Positions 1 through 9,300 of a stretch of 64,000 nucleotides of DNA are shown here, piece by piece (within the stretch, counting starts at the first letter, position 1; every line of letters starts with the position of its first letter). Under the pieces are notes generated by a model, which searched no databases, was not told the DNA's origin, and saw only the letters and a list, made by a program, of their open reading frames with translations. The stretch is from a bacterium (GTDB lineage: Bacteria > Armatimonadota > Fimbriimonadia > Fimbriimonadales > Fimbriimonadaceae). A program made the translations under genes and the position numbers. The stretch spans positions 1,674,001 through 1,738,000 of the forward strand of contig JAIXUN010000002.1 of assembly GCA_027483535.1 (NCBI GenBank), read 5' to 3'.

Positions 1-21
1 GCCTGCCATACAAATAGCCTA

Positions 22-44
22 CCGCAGGTCTGAATGACCTGCGG
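22..44 (-). terminator. Hairpin downstream of the efflux permease gene
   Basis: A perfect 9-bp stem (22-30 with 36-44) and a 5-nt loop lie just after the stop codon of the minus-strand permease gene. On the minus strand the stem is not followed by a clear run of T, so it may be a weak terminator or only an mRNA-stabilising hairpin. Confidence 0.4.
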
Positions 45-55
45 AACGGCGAGTG

Positions 56-1288
56 TTACTCGTGTCGCAGAGCAACAATAGGGTCGAGCTTGGCGGCGCT
101 CATTGCCGGATAGAAGCCGAAGACCATTCCGATGAAGGCACTGAACGCTCCCGCACCAAGGGCAGCACTCAGCGGGAAAGGAGTCGGAAGACCACCTTCG
201 CCGGGCCACTTCTGCATCGCGGTTAAGAGGGTGACGATCGACCCCAGTCCGTACGCCAGTCCCATTCCGATCAGCCCACCGACAAGGGAGAGTGTGCCCG
301 CTTCGATGAGAAACTGCTGAAGGACAACCGCTCGCTTGGCTCCAACACTTTTTCGAAGGCCAATTTCTCGAGTTCGCTCCGTGACCGAGACGAGCATGAT
401 GTTCATGATGCCAATGCCACCGACTAAAAGACTGAGCGCAGCGATTCCTGCCAAGGCAATTCCGGCGACGTTGAGGATGTTGTTGAACACACCTAGGATA
501 GATTCCGACGAGTCCACGCGATAGATCGGCTTGTTTCCGCTGCGCTGCATCAGAACTCGCCATATGGAGTCCATCACCGCGTTTACATCCGCTCCCTGAC
601 GCGCGATACATTGAATGTACGTAACCTTGTTTCCACCCTGCCACTTCTTCTGAACCGTGGTGATTGGTAGCAAGAGGTCTTTTCCGTTGGATTGGCCAAA
701 CACCGTTACGGGCTTGGTCACCCCAATCACCTCAAGGGTGATGCCGCCAAGGACCACTGTTTTTCCAACCGCACTCTCGGTGCCGAACAGTTGGGCCTTT
801 ACATCGGGACCAATGAGGCAAACGTTTGCCATGCGCTCCAGGTCGCTTCGTTCCAAAAGCCGACCTTCACTCACTTCGGTGTTGTTAAGGATCTGCGTGT
901 AGTAGTCCCCACCGAAAATCCGGGGATTGTCGAGGGTTTTGTCGCCAGAGACAACTTTGGTAGAGGGAGCCTGAACCATTGGGGCTACCGTCTCAACGTT
1001 GCTCACGCGGTCGCGCAACATCTGAACATCGGCCATGGTGAGACCGTCGATCGAACCGAGGCTTTGACCTCTTCGTCGGAAACCCGGATCGAAGATGACC
1101 GTGATGGTGTTCGCACCGACCTTTCGGAACTGCTGGGTCATGTACGTCTGAAACCCGTTCGACAGCATGACGATGATCGTCACCGACATGACGCCGATGA
1201 TCACGCCCAGCATGGTCAGGAACGCACGTAACTTGTGCATCCGAAGCATGCCAATGGCAATGAGAAAACTCTGCCAGAGCGTTGTCAC
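56..1288 (-). CDS. ABC transporter permease, MacB/FtsX-like
   Basis: 410 residues with the MacB layout: a first membrane helix at about 20-42, a large periplasmic domain at about 45-265, and three helices near 270-400. The conserved cytoplasmic motif VTERTREIGLRKSVGAKR lies around 300-320. The protein has no ATPase domain, so unlike E. coli MacB it needs a separate ATP-binding subunit. None is present in this window; one could lie beyond base 1. The gene begins 3 bp after the adaptor gene ends, so the two are probably one operon forming a MacAB-type efflux or lipoprotein-handling pump at the inner membrane. The substrate cannot be deduced. Confidence 0.88.
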   Translation of the reverse strand: MTTLWQSFLIAIGMLRMHKLRAFLTMLGVIIGVMSVTIIVMLSNGFQTYMTQQFRKVGANTITVIFDPGFRRRGQSLGSIDGLTMADVQMLRDRVSNVETVAPMVQAPSTKVVSGDKTLDNPRIFGGDYYTQILNNTEVSEGRLLERSDLERMANVCLIGPDVKAQLFGTESAVGKTVVLGGITLEVIGVTKPVTVFGQSNGKDLLLPITTVQKKWQGGNKVTYIQCIARQGADVNAVMDSIWRVLMQRSGNKPIYRVDSSESILGVFNNILNVAGIALAGIAALSLLVGGIGIMNIMLVSVTERTREIGLRKSVGAKRAVVLQQFLIEAGTLSLVGGLIGMGLAYGLGSIVTLLTAMQKWPGEGGLPTPFPLSAALGAGAFSAFIGMVFGFYPAMSAAKLDPIVALRHE

Positions 1289-1291
1289 GGT

Positions 1292-2923
1292 TTAGCTCCC
1301 GTCTCCACCGAATTGCATCATGCCCTTTCTTGCAGGGCCGTTGAAGTCGGGCATTACGATCTTATCGCCCGGTTTGAGACCGGATGTGATCTCGATTCGC
1401 GAACCGCTCGCAATGCCTACCTTGACCTTCACTCGTGTCGGCTTCCCTTTCGGATCAGTGGGAGCGAGATTAATGAACGTTTCTCCCTTGTCTTTGCCTA
1501 GATACTCCGAGGGGATCACGACAACGTTCTTGCTCGACTGAACCGCAATCGTGCACCGGGCACTCATGCCAGATCGGAGCTTGTCCGACTTGTTATCAAG
1601 CAAAACTTCCACCTCATACTTCACGACGGTATCTGCAGATTGACCCGTGGAACCAGCCGCGCCGGCCTCTTTGCTCGCAGGTGCAATCTTGCTGATCTTG
1701 CCCTTGAAAGACTCGCTGGGTAGCGCGTCGACATCGACCTTGGCTTCCATACCGACCGCCAATTTTGCGGTGTCGATTTCATTGATGGAGAGCTTCACGC
1801 GCATTTTCGTCCGATCTTCAATTCGGAAGATTGCCGTACCTGCCGAGAGCGAGTTCAAACCGATCGCAAGCTCGCCAACCTGAAGATATCGCTTCGTGAT
1901 CACGCCCGTGAGAGGCGAAAGAACCGCCGTTTCTCGGAGTAATCGCTGAGAATCCTCCAGTTGGGTCTGGATCTGAGCCGCGCTGGCAGTTTGCTGGCGA
2001 ATCTGTTGATCGATGACCTCGGGATCGCGAAGAGCGGCTCGTTGCTTTTCAACTTCTGCACGTGCATTGCGCAAGTCTTGCAGACGGTTCTGATCGAGAT
2101 ATCGGTTGGTTTCCGTTCGCTTAAGCTCTGCCTCAGCTTGGCGGATCGCCTCGTCGGCTCGCACGATTTCGGCATCAAGCTGCTGCTTCTGTCGCTTCGC
2201 TTGCTCCTCAGCCGACTGGAGTCTGGCGGTTGATACCTGCAACGTAAGTTCGGCTGTTTGCAGGGTTCGGGTCGCAACGTATCCCTTCGCTTCCAAATCT
2301 TTTTGCCGATCAAAATCGAGCCGGGCGTTGTCGACATTTCGTCGAGCTTCTTCCAGGGATGCTGCGATCTGAGCCCGCTGCGTTGGGTGGGCGCTTGTCA
2401 CAAGGCGTTCTCGCTCTTCTTTAAGCGACCGTACATTGGCTCTTGCCGAGTCAATCTGGGCTTGAGTCAAGATCGGTTGGGCCTTGGATTCAGCTTCCAA
2501 CTGTCGCAGGCGTGCGACCGACTGTTCGAAGTTTGCGCGAGCAACGATCAATCTCTGGGCTTTCTCAATCTTTGCTCGATCGATCTGACTCTGAGCCGCT
2601 ACGTACGAGGCCTCGTTTTGCCTGACTCGCAGCGAGGTCTCTTGCTTATCAATGGTGGCAATGAGTTCACCTTGACTCACCAACTGGCCTTCGTCAGCAA
2701 GAATCTCCGCCAAGCGTCCCGCGGTTCCAGCCTTTACTTCCACCGATTTGACGGCATCGATGGTGCCGGTCTCGATGACAAGAACCTCGACATCTCCCTT
2801 CTCAACCGTAAGAGATGCACCAAGCGCGGCATCCTTTTGGGGCGGCTTAGGCCCGCAGCCAGATAGCAGAACGAGAGCGGCGATAGCGCCGAACGAATAA
2901 TGAAGCCCCACAGTCCTTTTCAT
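1292..2923 (-). CDS. Efflux periplasmic adaptor, MacA/HlyD-like lipoprotein
   Basis: 543 residues. An N-terminal signal ends in a lipobox (LLSGCG), predicting a lipid-anchored periplasmic protein. A lipoyl-like half-motif follows (GTIDAVKSVEVKAGTAGRL), then an unusually long heptad-rich coiled coil at about residues 90-330 rich in Gln, Arg and Glu, then the second lipoyl half and a beta-barrel domain (SPLTGVITKRYLQVGE onward). Adaptors of this family bridge an inner-membrane pump and an outer-membrane channel. It is longer than typical MacA (about 370 residues), and the excess is in the coiled coil, suggesting a long periplasmic hairpin. It is the upstream partner of the adjacent permease. 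Confidence 0.87.
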   Translation of the reverse strand: MKRTVGLHYSFGAIAALVLLSGCGPKPPQKDAALGASLTVEKGDVEVLVIETGTIDAVKSVEVKAGTAGRLAEILADEGQLVSQGELIATIDKQETSLRVRQNEASYVAAQSQIDRAKIEKAQRLIVARANFEQSVARLRQLEAESKAQPILTQAQIDSARANVRSLKEERERLVTSAHPTQRAQIAASLEEARRNVDNARLDFDRQKDLEAKGYVATRTLQTAELTLQVSTARLQSAEEQAKRQKQQLDAEIVRADEAIRQAEAELKRTETNRYLDQNRLQDLRNARAEVEKQRAALRDPEVIDQQIRQQTASAAQIQTQLEDSQRLLRETAVLSPLTGVITKRYLQVGELAIGLNSLSAGTAIFRIEDRTKMRVKLSINEIDTAKLAVGMEAKVDVDALPSESFKGKISKIAPASKEAGAAGSTGQSADTVVKYEVEVLLDNKSDKLRSGMSARCTIAVQSSKNVVVIPSEYLGKDKGETFINLAPTDPKGKPTRVKVKVGIASGSRIEITSGLKPGDKIVMPDFNGPARKGMMQFGGDGS

Positions 2924-2986
2924 TAGGTCTGTGGGGAAGTATCGCTCAAACCGGAGATTTCGTTTCGAAATAGTTCGAAGTGCCTA

Positions 2987-4045
2987 TTAATTGTTGGGGT
3001 CGCCAATCCAAACCTTCGATTTCGAGAGCCTCATTCCAATTGGGTGAACGATGTAAACCGTTCGGGCACTGTAGTTCCAAGCTCTTTCAAAGTCATCCCT
3101 CGGATACGTCTTCCGGACGCCCTCTTTGAAAGCCGGATCGTTGAACACGGGCGTTCCATCTTTCGTAAATCCCACAACGAGGACAAGGTGACCGCTCTCC
3201 TTGGGCGAAAGGGGACGTCCTCGAAGCATGTCAAAGCTCACCGAGCACGCGACTGGAATTCCCTGATCGACCAAATCTTCTAAATCTCGAATGCAGGTAA
3301 GGCGGCTCACGTACGAAGTCAGTTCGGGGAAGGACCCCATATAGGCCGTATTGAATGGCCAGTTCCCTGCTCCGTCGTAGACTGGATCCCAAACGTTCGA
3401 TTCCACCTCGGGAACGTCTCTGTCCAGGGCGGGTCGGCCCAGTTCCTTGGACCAATGGTTCAGGAGCATCGAAGTCGATGTCGCGCTGCACAAGACGCTC
3501 CCCCGGGGATAGTTACCCTGGGCTCGTTGGAAGACATCGATGGTCTTGCCCCAAGCCGGGTGGCTCTTCCGAGGCTCACCATCCTTCACCGTGTCTCGAT
3601 TGCTAAAAGAAAGCGTGAGCAACTTAACTCCGGTTAAGGAGTTGGGGGTCGCTTTTTTCAGGGTGAGCCGCACGTCGATTGCTGTCGCTTTTGACTTGAG
3701 GCGAAGAACGTCGGTGAGAACCTGACCGTCGTCCGTTTTCTGCTTCTCAACGGAGCCCTTTGGCAAGAGACTGGAATCGAGAGACCACTTCCCAAGACTG
3801 AACCACGAACCCAAACCTGATTCAAACCGTGGTCGCAGTTCGACTTCGATGCCATTTTGCTTTGCGTCTTCAAGATTCCAGCTTGGGATAACTTCGGAGA
3901 ACGGAATTCCCGGGCGAACGTTTTGAATCAAGGCAGTCCCCTGCGAGACGAGCGATTCCGGCACGTCTACCTGAACGAGACGCGCAATTGAGGGCGAAAA
4001 ACCGGCAGACATTCCAACAACCGCAACTGCGAAAGACGCAAGCAT
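2987..4045 (-). CDS. Secreted C39-like cysteine peptidase
   Basis: 352 residues with an N-terminal hydrophobic stretch that looks like a signal peptide. The C-terminal half matches the peptidase_C39_2 papain-like fold: candidate nucleophile Cys186 in GSVLCSATSTSMLL, candidate histidine in SGHLVLVVGF, then FNDPA. The N-terminal half (about 30-165) is beta-rich with no recognised domain and may bind a surface ligand. Such proteins are usually extracytoplasmic hydrolases whose substrate is unknown. The start is odd: a perfect AAGGAGG lies only 2 nt before the ATG, much closer than usual, and no better in-frame start is visible. Confidence 0.75.
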   Translation of the reverse strand: MLASFAVAVVGMSAGFSPSIARLVQVDVPESLVSQGTALIQNVRPGIPFSEVIPSWNLEDAKQNGIEVELRPRFESGLGSWFSLGKWSLDSSLLPKGSVEKQKTDDGQVLTDVLRLKSKATAIDVRLTLKKATPNSLTGVKLLTLSFSNRDTVKDGEPRKSHPAWGKTIDVFQRAQGNYPRGSVLCSATSTSMLLNHWSKELGRPALDRDVPEVESNVWDPVYDGAGNWPFNTAYMGSFPELTSYVSRLTCIRDLEDLVDQGIPVACSVSFDMLRGRPLSPKESGHLVLVVGFTKDGTPVFNDPAFKEGVRKTYPRDDFERAWNYSARTVYIVHPIGMRLSKSKVWIGDPNN

Positions 4046-4137
4046 TACCTCCTTCTACGTCATGGTTCGTGAGAGCATGGCGATTCTTTGTGGTATCCTT
4101 GCTGTTTCGTGTGCTTTGAGTGCACGAAGAAAGCTTT

Positions 4138-4749
4138 ATGGCTACTTATCGAGGACGCAAGACAGACATTTGCCGAACCGTTGGCTTCGACATCTGGGGT
4201 CGCCCGAAGGGCCCGGCTAGCAAACGCGCATACCCGACCGGTCAGCATGGTCCGAACCTTAAGGATCGACGACAATCGGAGTACGGCGAGCAGCTTCTTG
4301 CTAAACAGGTAATCCGACGCTACTACAACATGTTGGAGAAGCAGTTCGCGAATACCTTCAAGAAAGCGCAGCGCATGCCTGGCAACACGAGCTTGAACTT
4401 TTTGAGATTGCTCGAGTTGCGACTCTCAACCGCTGTTTGGCGACTTGGCTATGCCAAGACGGTCTTCCAAGCACGGCAGATGGTAAGTCACGGTCATATT
4501 CTCGTCAACGGTCGATCCGTAAACATTCCGTCCTACCTGTTGAAGGTTGGTGACGTCGTGGAAGTTCGTGATCGCGCTAGCAGCCGTGGCATTGCCAAGG
4601 CGAGCCACTTTGAGGGAGCCGCGGTTCCGGCTTACATCGAAGTGGATGTTCCTAACTTCAAGGGCAAGATCATCGCCCTGCCTGAGCGAGAGGACTTTCC
4701 GAAGTTCTTCCAAGAGCAGCAGGTCGTTGAATTCTACGCGCGCGGCTAA
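4138..4749 (+). CDS. rpsD: 30S ribosomal protein S4
   Basis: 203 residues from the ATG at 4138, which gives the usual N-terminus MATYRGRKTDICRTVG. An in-frame GTG 18 bp upstream is less likely. S4 binds 16S rRNA early in small-subunit assembly. The S4 RNA-binding domain is clear at about residues 93-155 (RLSTAVWRLGYAKTVFQARQ, then SHGHILVNGRSVNIPSY). The N-terminal zinc-binding cysteines of some S4 proteins are missing. The gene stands alone rather than in the usual S13-S11-S4-rpoA cluster, and is followed by a strong terminator. Confidence 0.97.
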   Translation: MATYRGRKTDICRTVGFDIWGRPKGPASKRAYPTGQHGPNLKDRRQSEYGEQLLAKQVIRRYYNMLEKQFANTFKKAQRMPGNTSLNFLRLLELRLSTAVWRLGYAKTVFQARQMVSHGHILVNGRSVNIPSYLLKVGDVVEVRDRASSRGIAKASHFEGAAVPAYIEVDVPNFKGKIIALPEREDFPKFFQEQQVVEFYARG

Positions 4750-4769
4750 TCCTCGCGAGCAAAGAACAG

Positions 4770-4803
4770 AAAAAGGCGCTCCTTTCGAGGAGCGCCTTTT
4801 TCG
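4770..4803. terminator. Bidirectional terminator between rpsD and trpA
   Basis: A perfect 13-bp stem (4771-4783 with 4788-4800) with a TTCG tetraloop, flanked by A on the left and T on the right. It can end transcription of rpsD on the plus strand and of trpA on the minus strand. Confidence 0.92.
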
Positions 4804-4825
4804 TACTTGGACTATTACAGTCCGG

Positions 4826-5614
4826 TTAGCCCTTGGTAGCTTCTTTGAGCTCTCGGACAAAGGCGACAATTTCCGCTTTCCCTTCGCCCCCCTTCCAGAC
4901 GGCATTCAGTTTGGAAACCAGCGCGCTACCCACAACGGCGCCGTCCGCGACCTCGCACACCATGCGCACGTGCTCCGGCTTGGAAATGCCGAATCCGACG
5001 CACACGGGCTTATCTGTTCTTGCCCGGACCCGTTCGACGAGACCCTTTACTTCCGGCGGAACTGAGTTCTCCGCTCCGGTCACTCCCGTTCTGGAAACCG
5101 CGTACACAAACCCGGTTGTTCGATCACAAACCTCGTCGATTCGAGAATCGGTGCTGGTGGGCGCAATGAGGTAGATCGTCTCGATCCCCGCATCTTTCGA
5201 CGCACTGTCCCATGCGTCGGCCTCATCGGGCACGAGATCGCTGATGATCGTGCCGGAGAGGCCGGCACTCGCGCTTACCTCGGCGTAACGATTGAGACCC
5301 ATCCTAAGGACCGGATTGTAGTAGCCCATCGTTACCACGGGAATCGCCTTCTGGGCGAGCGCCAGTGCTTCTAGGATTTGTTCAGGAGTCGTGCCGTTGT
5401 CCAACGACCGCTGACTGCTTGCCTGAATGGTTGGACCCTCTCCAAACGGATCTGAAAAAGGAATGCCGACCTCAATAAGGTCGGCTCCTCCCTCTTGCAA
5501 TGCTTCAATGATCGCGCCCATCTCAGAGAGCGGCTGATCACCTGCGGTGAAGAAGCAAATCAGGGCTTTCTCACCCTTCGATCGAAGGTCTAGGATCTTT
5601 TCAGAAACCGTCAT
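4826..5614 (-). CDS. trpA: Tryptophan synthase alpha chain
   Basis: 262 residues, normal family length. It cleaves indole-3-glycerol phosphate to indole and glyceraldehyde 3-phosphate, passing indole to TrpB. The active-site glutamate is present (Glu48 in LIEVGIPFSDP) and the phosphate-binding loop is seen in VCVGFGISKPEH. The acidic residue equivalent to E. coli Asp60 is Glu59 here (FGEGPTIQ), a variant that I believe also occurs in other lineages. No trpB is nearby, so the trp genes are scattered. It is the last gene of a minus run, 5 bp after the preceding hypothetical gene. Confidence 0.95.
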   Translation of the reverse strand: MTVSEKILDLRSKGEKALICFFTAGDQPLSEMGAIIEALQEGGADLIEVGIPFSDPFGEGPTIQASSQRSLDNGTTPEQILEALALAQKAIPVVTMGYYNPVLRMGLNRYAEVSASAGLSGTIISDLVPDEADAWDSASKDAGIETIYLIAPTSTDSRIDEVCDRTTGFVYAVSRTGVTGAENSVPPEVKGLVERVRARTDKPVCVGFGISKPEHVRMVCEVADGAVVGSALVSKLNAVWKGGEGKAEIVAFVRELKEATKG

Positions 5615-5619
5615 AGTGG

Positions 5620-6330
5620 CTACGCCTTTGGCTTAAAGGGTTTACCCTTCAACGCGTCCAGTTTCGCCCACTGAGCCTTTGAAATCTGCTTGGACATTTT
5701 GGCGTCGTACTCTTTTTGGAGAGCGGTTGCTCTGGGCTCACGCTTCTTCAGCTCAGCCTGGAGATCCCTTTGAAAAGCGGCTTGAAGGGCCTGACGATCT
5801 TTATCGGTCTTGGCCGTCTTTTCCTTGTCCTTGTACTTCGGCTCCAGCGCCTTTAGGGCTTCTTGCTGGATCCCTTGGAGCTTCTGTTGCGCCTCGGCGT
5901 ACATTTTGCCAACCGCTTCTCGTTGCGGTTTGGTGATGCCAATTTTGTCTGCAACGTTCACATCGAGGATCGCGACTTTTCCTGCCGCCTGAATGGTGAT
6001 CTCGCGCAGTCGCTTGAGTTGAGCATCGCTCAGAACACCAAGAACCGAATTGCGCAGCTTTGTTAGATTGGCGAAGCTTTTCTTTTGAAAGTCTGCATCC
6101 ACCTGCTTCTTCGCTTTCTGATAACTTTCGACCAGGGCGCGTCCCTCCTTTTCAAAGGTTTGACCGTAGCCATTCATCTTCTTGCGTTGAGCCTCAGTGA
6201 CCTTCAGCTCGGTTTGGATCGGCTTTTGAGTGAGTAGCTGAAAATTGGCAACTTTCTGGTCAAACGGATCCGGTGCCGCAAAAGACGATGCGGCAACGAG
6301 TGCGATTGCAATGGAAGGCAATAGTTTCAT
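5620..6330 (-). CDS. Secreted alpha-helical protein with LTxxQ-like repeats
   Basis: 236 residues from the ATG at 6330 (MKLLPSIAIALVAASSFAA), which gives a clean signal peptide with AxA cleavage; an upstream extension would put charged residues before it. The mature part is highly charged and helical. Several short segments resemble LTxxQ helices (KVTEAQRKKM, VLSDAQLKRLREI, GITKPQREAVGKM, ISKAQWAKL), as in Spy/CpxP-like periplasmic proteins and many planctomycete hypothetical proteins. The function is unknown; a chaperone-like or envelope-stress role is only a suggestion. It sits between dnaE and trpA with 10- and 5-bp gaps. Confidence 0.75.
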   Translation of the reverse strand: MKLLPSIAIALVAASSFAAPDPFDQKVANFQLLTQKPIQTELKVTEAQRKKMNGYGQTFEKEGRALVESYQKAKKQVDADFQKKSFANLTKLRNSVLGVLSDAQLKRLREITIQAAGKVAILDVNVADKIGITKPQREAVGKMYAEAQQKLQGIQQEALKALEPKYKDKEKTAKTDKDRQALQAAFQRDLQAELKKREPRATALQKEYDAKMSKQISKAQWAKLDALKGKPFKPKA

Positions 6331-6340
6331 TCGTTTCACT

Positions 6341-9300
6341 TTACCAAGCTGCCTTTTCCGAGGTGTTCGGCATCCCAAATCGATTGCTTTCAACGAGTTC
6401 GAACTTGGCTCTTGGTATTAGACGCTTCAATGTGGCCATTAGTGCCTCGTTCACACGAACAGGCTTTGGTAGGGCAAGGGGTGCAAACTCGGTCACGGGG
6501 TCGAGTTGCACGAAAACTTCGTAATCCCCCGGATGGTCGTGGAAGAGTCGACTGACGTCCTCCAACTGCTTCCGAGTCGCGCGATCGACCGTGATCGTGA
6601 GCGAACCTTCTGCGCGATAACCGTCGTCAACGAGAAGCTGCTGGCTCACTTCGAGAGGCTTGATGTCATCGCAGGAAAGGGCGATCTTCTCCTCCTTGAA
6701 GCGGTCCATGTAGAGACGCCCCGAAATCTGCACCACCGAGTCCTTGGCGATAAACGTTCGGAGCCGCTCGTAAGCGTTCGTCGATACGGTGATCGAAACA
6801 ACCCCAGAGAAGTCCTCCAAGATGAGGGTGCACATCTTCTTTCCGGCTTTGGTTAAGAACGACCGCTCCGCCGCGATGACTCCGCACACTTTGACTTGAG
6901 TGCCCTCGGGAGTTTCCTCAATCTGGGCGCAACTGTGCGTCGAGGCTTGCTTCAAGACTCGCTCCAGGCCCCGGAGCGGGTGGTCCGAAACGTAGATGCC
7001 CATGACCTCCTTTTCCAGCGCAAGTTTGGTGGTTCGATCCAGAGCGTCGGCATCCGGCAGGACTGGGTAGGCCGTGGTGACGTCTCCCGAGTCCTCGCCG
7101 AACAAGGAATCTTGGCCCGCTTGCCGCTGCCGAATAATCTGATCCGCAAAAGCGAGGGCTCCTTCAAGCTGATTGAGGAGCTTTTGGCGGTTGGTGTCGA
7201 TGCTATCAAGAGCGCCCGCCTTGATCAGAGCATCAAGTGCGGTTCGGTTCATGCCGTACGGTCGAACTCGCTCGGTGAACTCAAACAGGTGCGTGTAGGG
7301 TCCGTTCTCTTCACGCTCTTTGATGATTCCGTTGACAACACCGTCACCGACTCCTTTGATGGCGCCGAGACCAAATCGGATCGCCTTGTCTCGCTTCTTG
7401 CCAACAAAGTCGATGCTGAAGTCGGTGATCGAGACGTTCACGTCTGGCTGGAGTACCGGAATCTTCATCCGTCGGCACTCTTCAATAAAGGCGATCACCC
7501 GATCTTCCTTGGTGCGATAGACGGCCAACAGAGCCGCCATGTACTCTTCCGGATAATTCGCCTTCAGGTAGGCGGTCTGGTGGGAGAGAATGGCGTAACA
7601 GACCGCGTGCGCTTTGTTAAACGCGTAGCCTGCGAACGGAAGAAGCAGGGTCCAAATCTGGTCGGCAACCTCTGCGGAAATTCCGATGGCGGAGGTCCCT
7701 TCCATGAACTCGACCTTCATGCCTGCCATGGCCTTTTCGTCTTTCTTACCCATGGCCCGACGGAGGATGTCGGCCTTTCCAAGACTGAACCCTGCGAGCG
7801 CCTGGACCAGCTTAAGAACCTGGTCTTGGTAAACGATGACTCCATAGGTCTCGTTCAGGAGGGGCTCCATTCGAGGGTCCAGGTACTCCACCCCGATCCG
7901 ACCGAATTTTGTGTCGATGAAACGCTGGATGTGCTCCATCGGACCGGGCCGGTACAACGCGATCATTGCCGCGAGTTCCCTAACGTTCTGCGGCTTGAGT
8001 TGGACAAGCCATCGAGTCATTCCCCCACCTTCTAGCTGGAACACGCCCGTGGTCTCGCCGCGTGCAAGCATGTCCCAAGTTTTTTGGTCGTCTTCGACCG
8101 CTTGCCGCGGGTCGATCCGCACTCCGGTGGTGCGCTCGATGTTCTCGACGCACTTAGCGAGAACGGTTAAGTTTGAAAGACCCAAGAAGTCCATCTTGAG
8201 AAGACCGATCTTCTCAAGGATTCCCATCTCAAAGGCAGTCACTGCCTGGCCGTCGTTGCCCCGATAGAGGGGTACGTAATCGACCAGGGGGTCCTTCGAG
8301 ATGACGACACCCGCCGCGTGGACACCCGCATTGCGGACCATGCCCTCCACGCTCTTAGCCGTCTCCAGGAGATCTTTCACTCGGGGATCGTTTTCTACCA
8401 TGTCCCGGAACTCGGCACTTTCTTTAAGCGCCTTCTGAAGAGTCATTCCGGGGGCATTGGGAATCGCCTTCGTGATCCGATCCGTTTCTTGGGGGGTGTA
8501 GCCAAGCACCCGTCCGCAGTCTTTGATCGCCGCCTTGGCGCCAAGCGTTCCAAATGTGATGATCTGGGCAACGTGGTCTTTGCCGTACTTCTCGGTCACG
8601 TAATCGATAACCTCGTCACGCCGGGCATCCTCGAAGTCCATGTCGATATCCGGCATGGATATTCGTTCTGGATTCAAGAACCGTTCGAACGTAAGGTCGT
8701 AATCCACCGGGTCGACGTCGGTTATTCCCAGCGTGTACGAAACGAGCGAACCGGCCGCCGAACCCCGCACGCCAAAGTAGATGCCTCGGTCGCGAGTCGC
8801 CTGGGCGAACTCTTTCACGAGTAGGAAGTAGTCGCCGAAACCTGTCTGTTCAATGATGCCGAGCTCGTACTCCAGTCGTTCAAGTTTCCGTTCGGGCTCT
8901 GTACACCGATCTTTCAGTCCTTTTTCAGCTAGTTCGCGAAGGTATTCGAAGTTGGTCTTCCCTTCTGGAACGTCGGGCTGAGGCATCGGGGCTCGCTGTT
9001 TGTCCAACTCGACGTTGCACATTGCGGCAACCATTGCCGTGTTCTCCAGGGCTTCGGGATGCTCCTTGAAGAGATCCGACATCTCCTCTTGGGACTTGAT
9101 GTAGAACTCCTGCGTGTTGAACTTCAGGCGGTCGGTATTGGCAACCAACTCACCCGTCTGGATGCAAAGCAATACATCGTGAGGCTTGGCGTCGGATCGA
9201 CAAAGATAGTGGGCGTCGTTGGTGGCGATCAGCGGAAGCTTCAACTCTCGCGAGATGCGAACCAGAGAATCTTTGATCTCATGCTGTTCGGGCAAGCCAT

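Noticed and set aside
6896-8035. A 379-codon plus-strand frame inside dnaE
   Set aside because: It is antisense to conserved polymerase motifs and has no recognisable domain.
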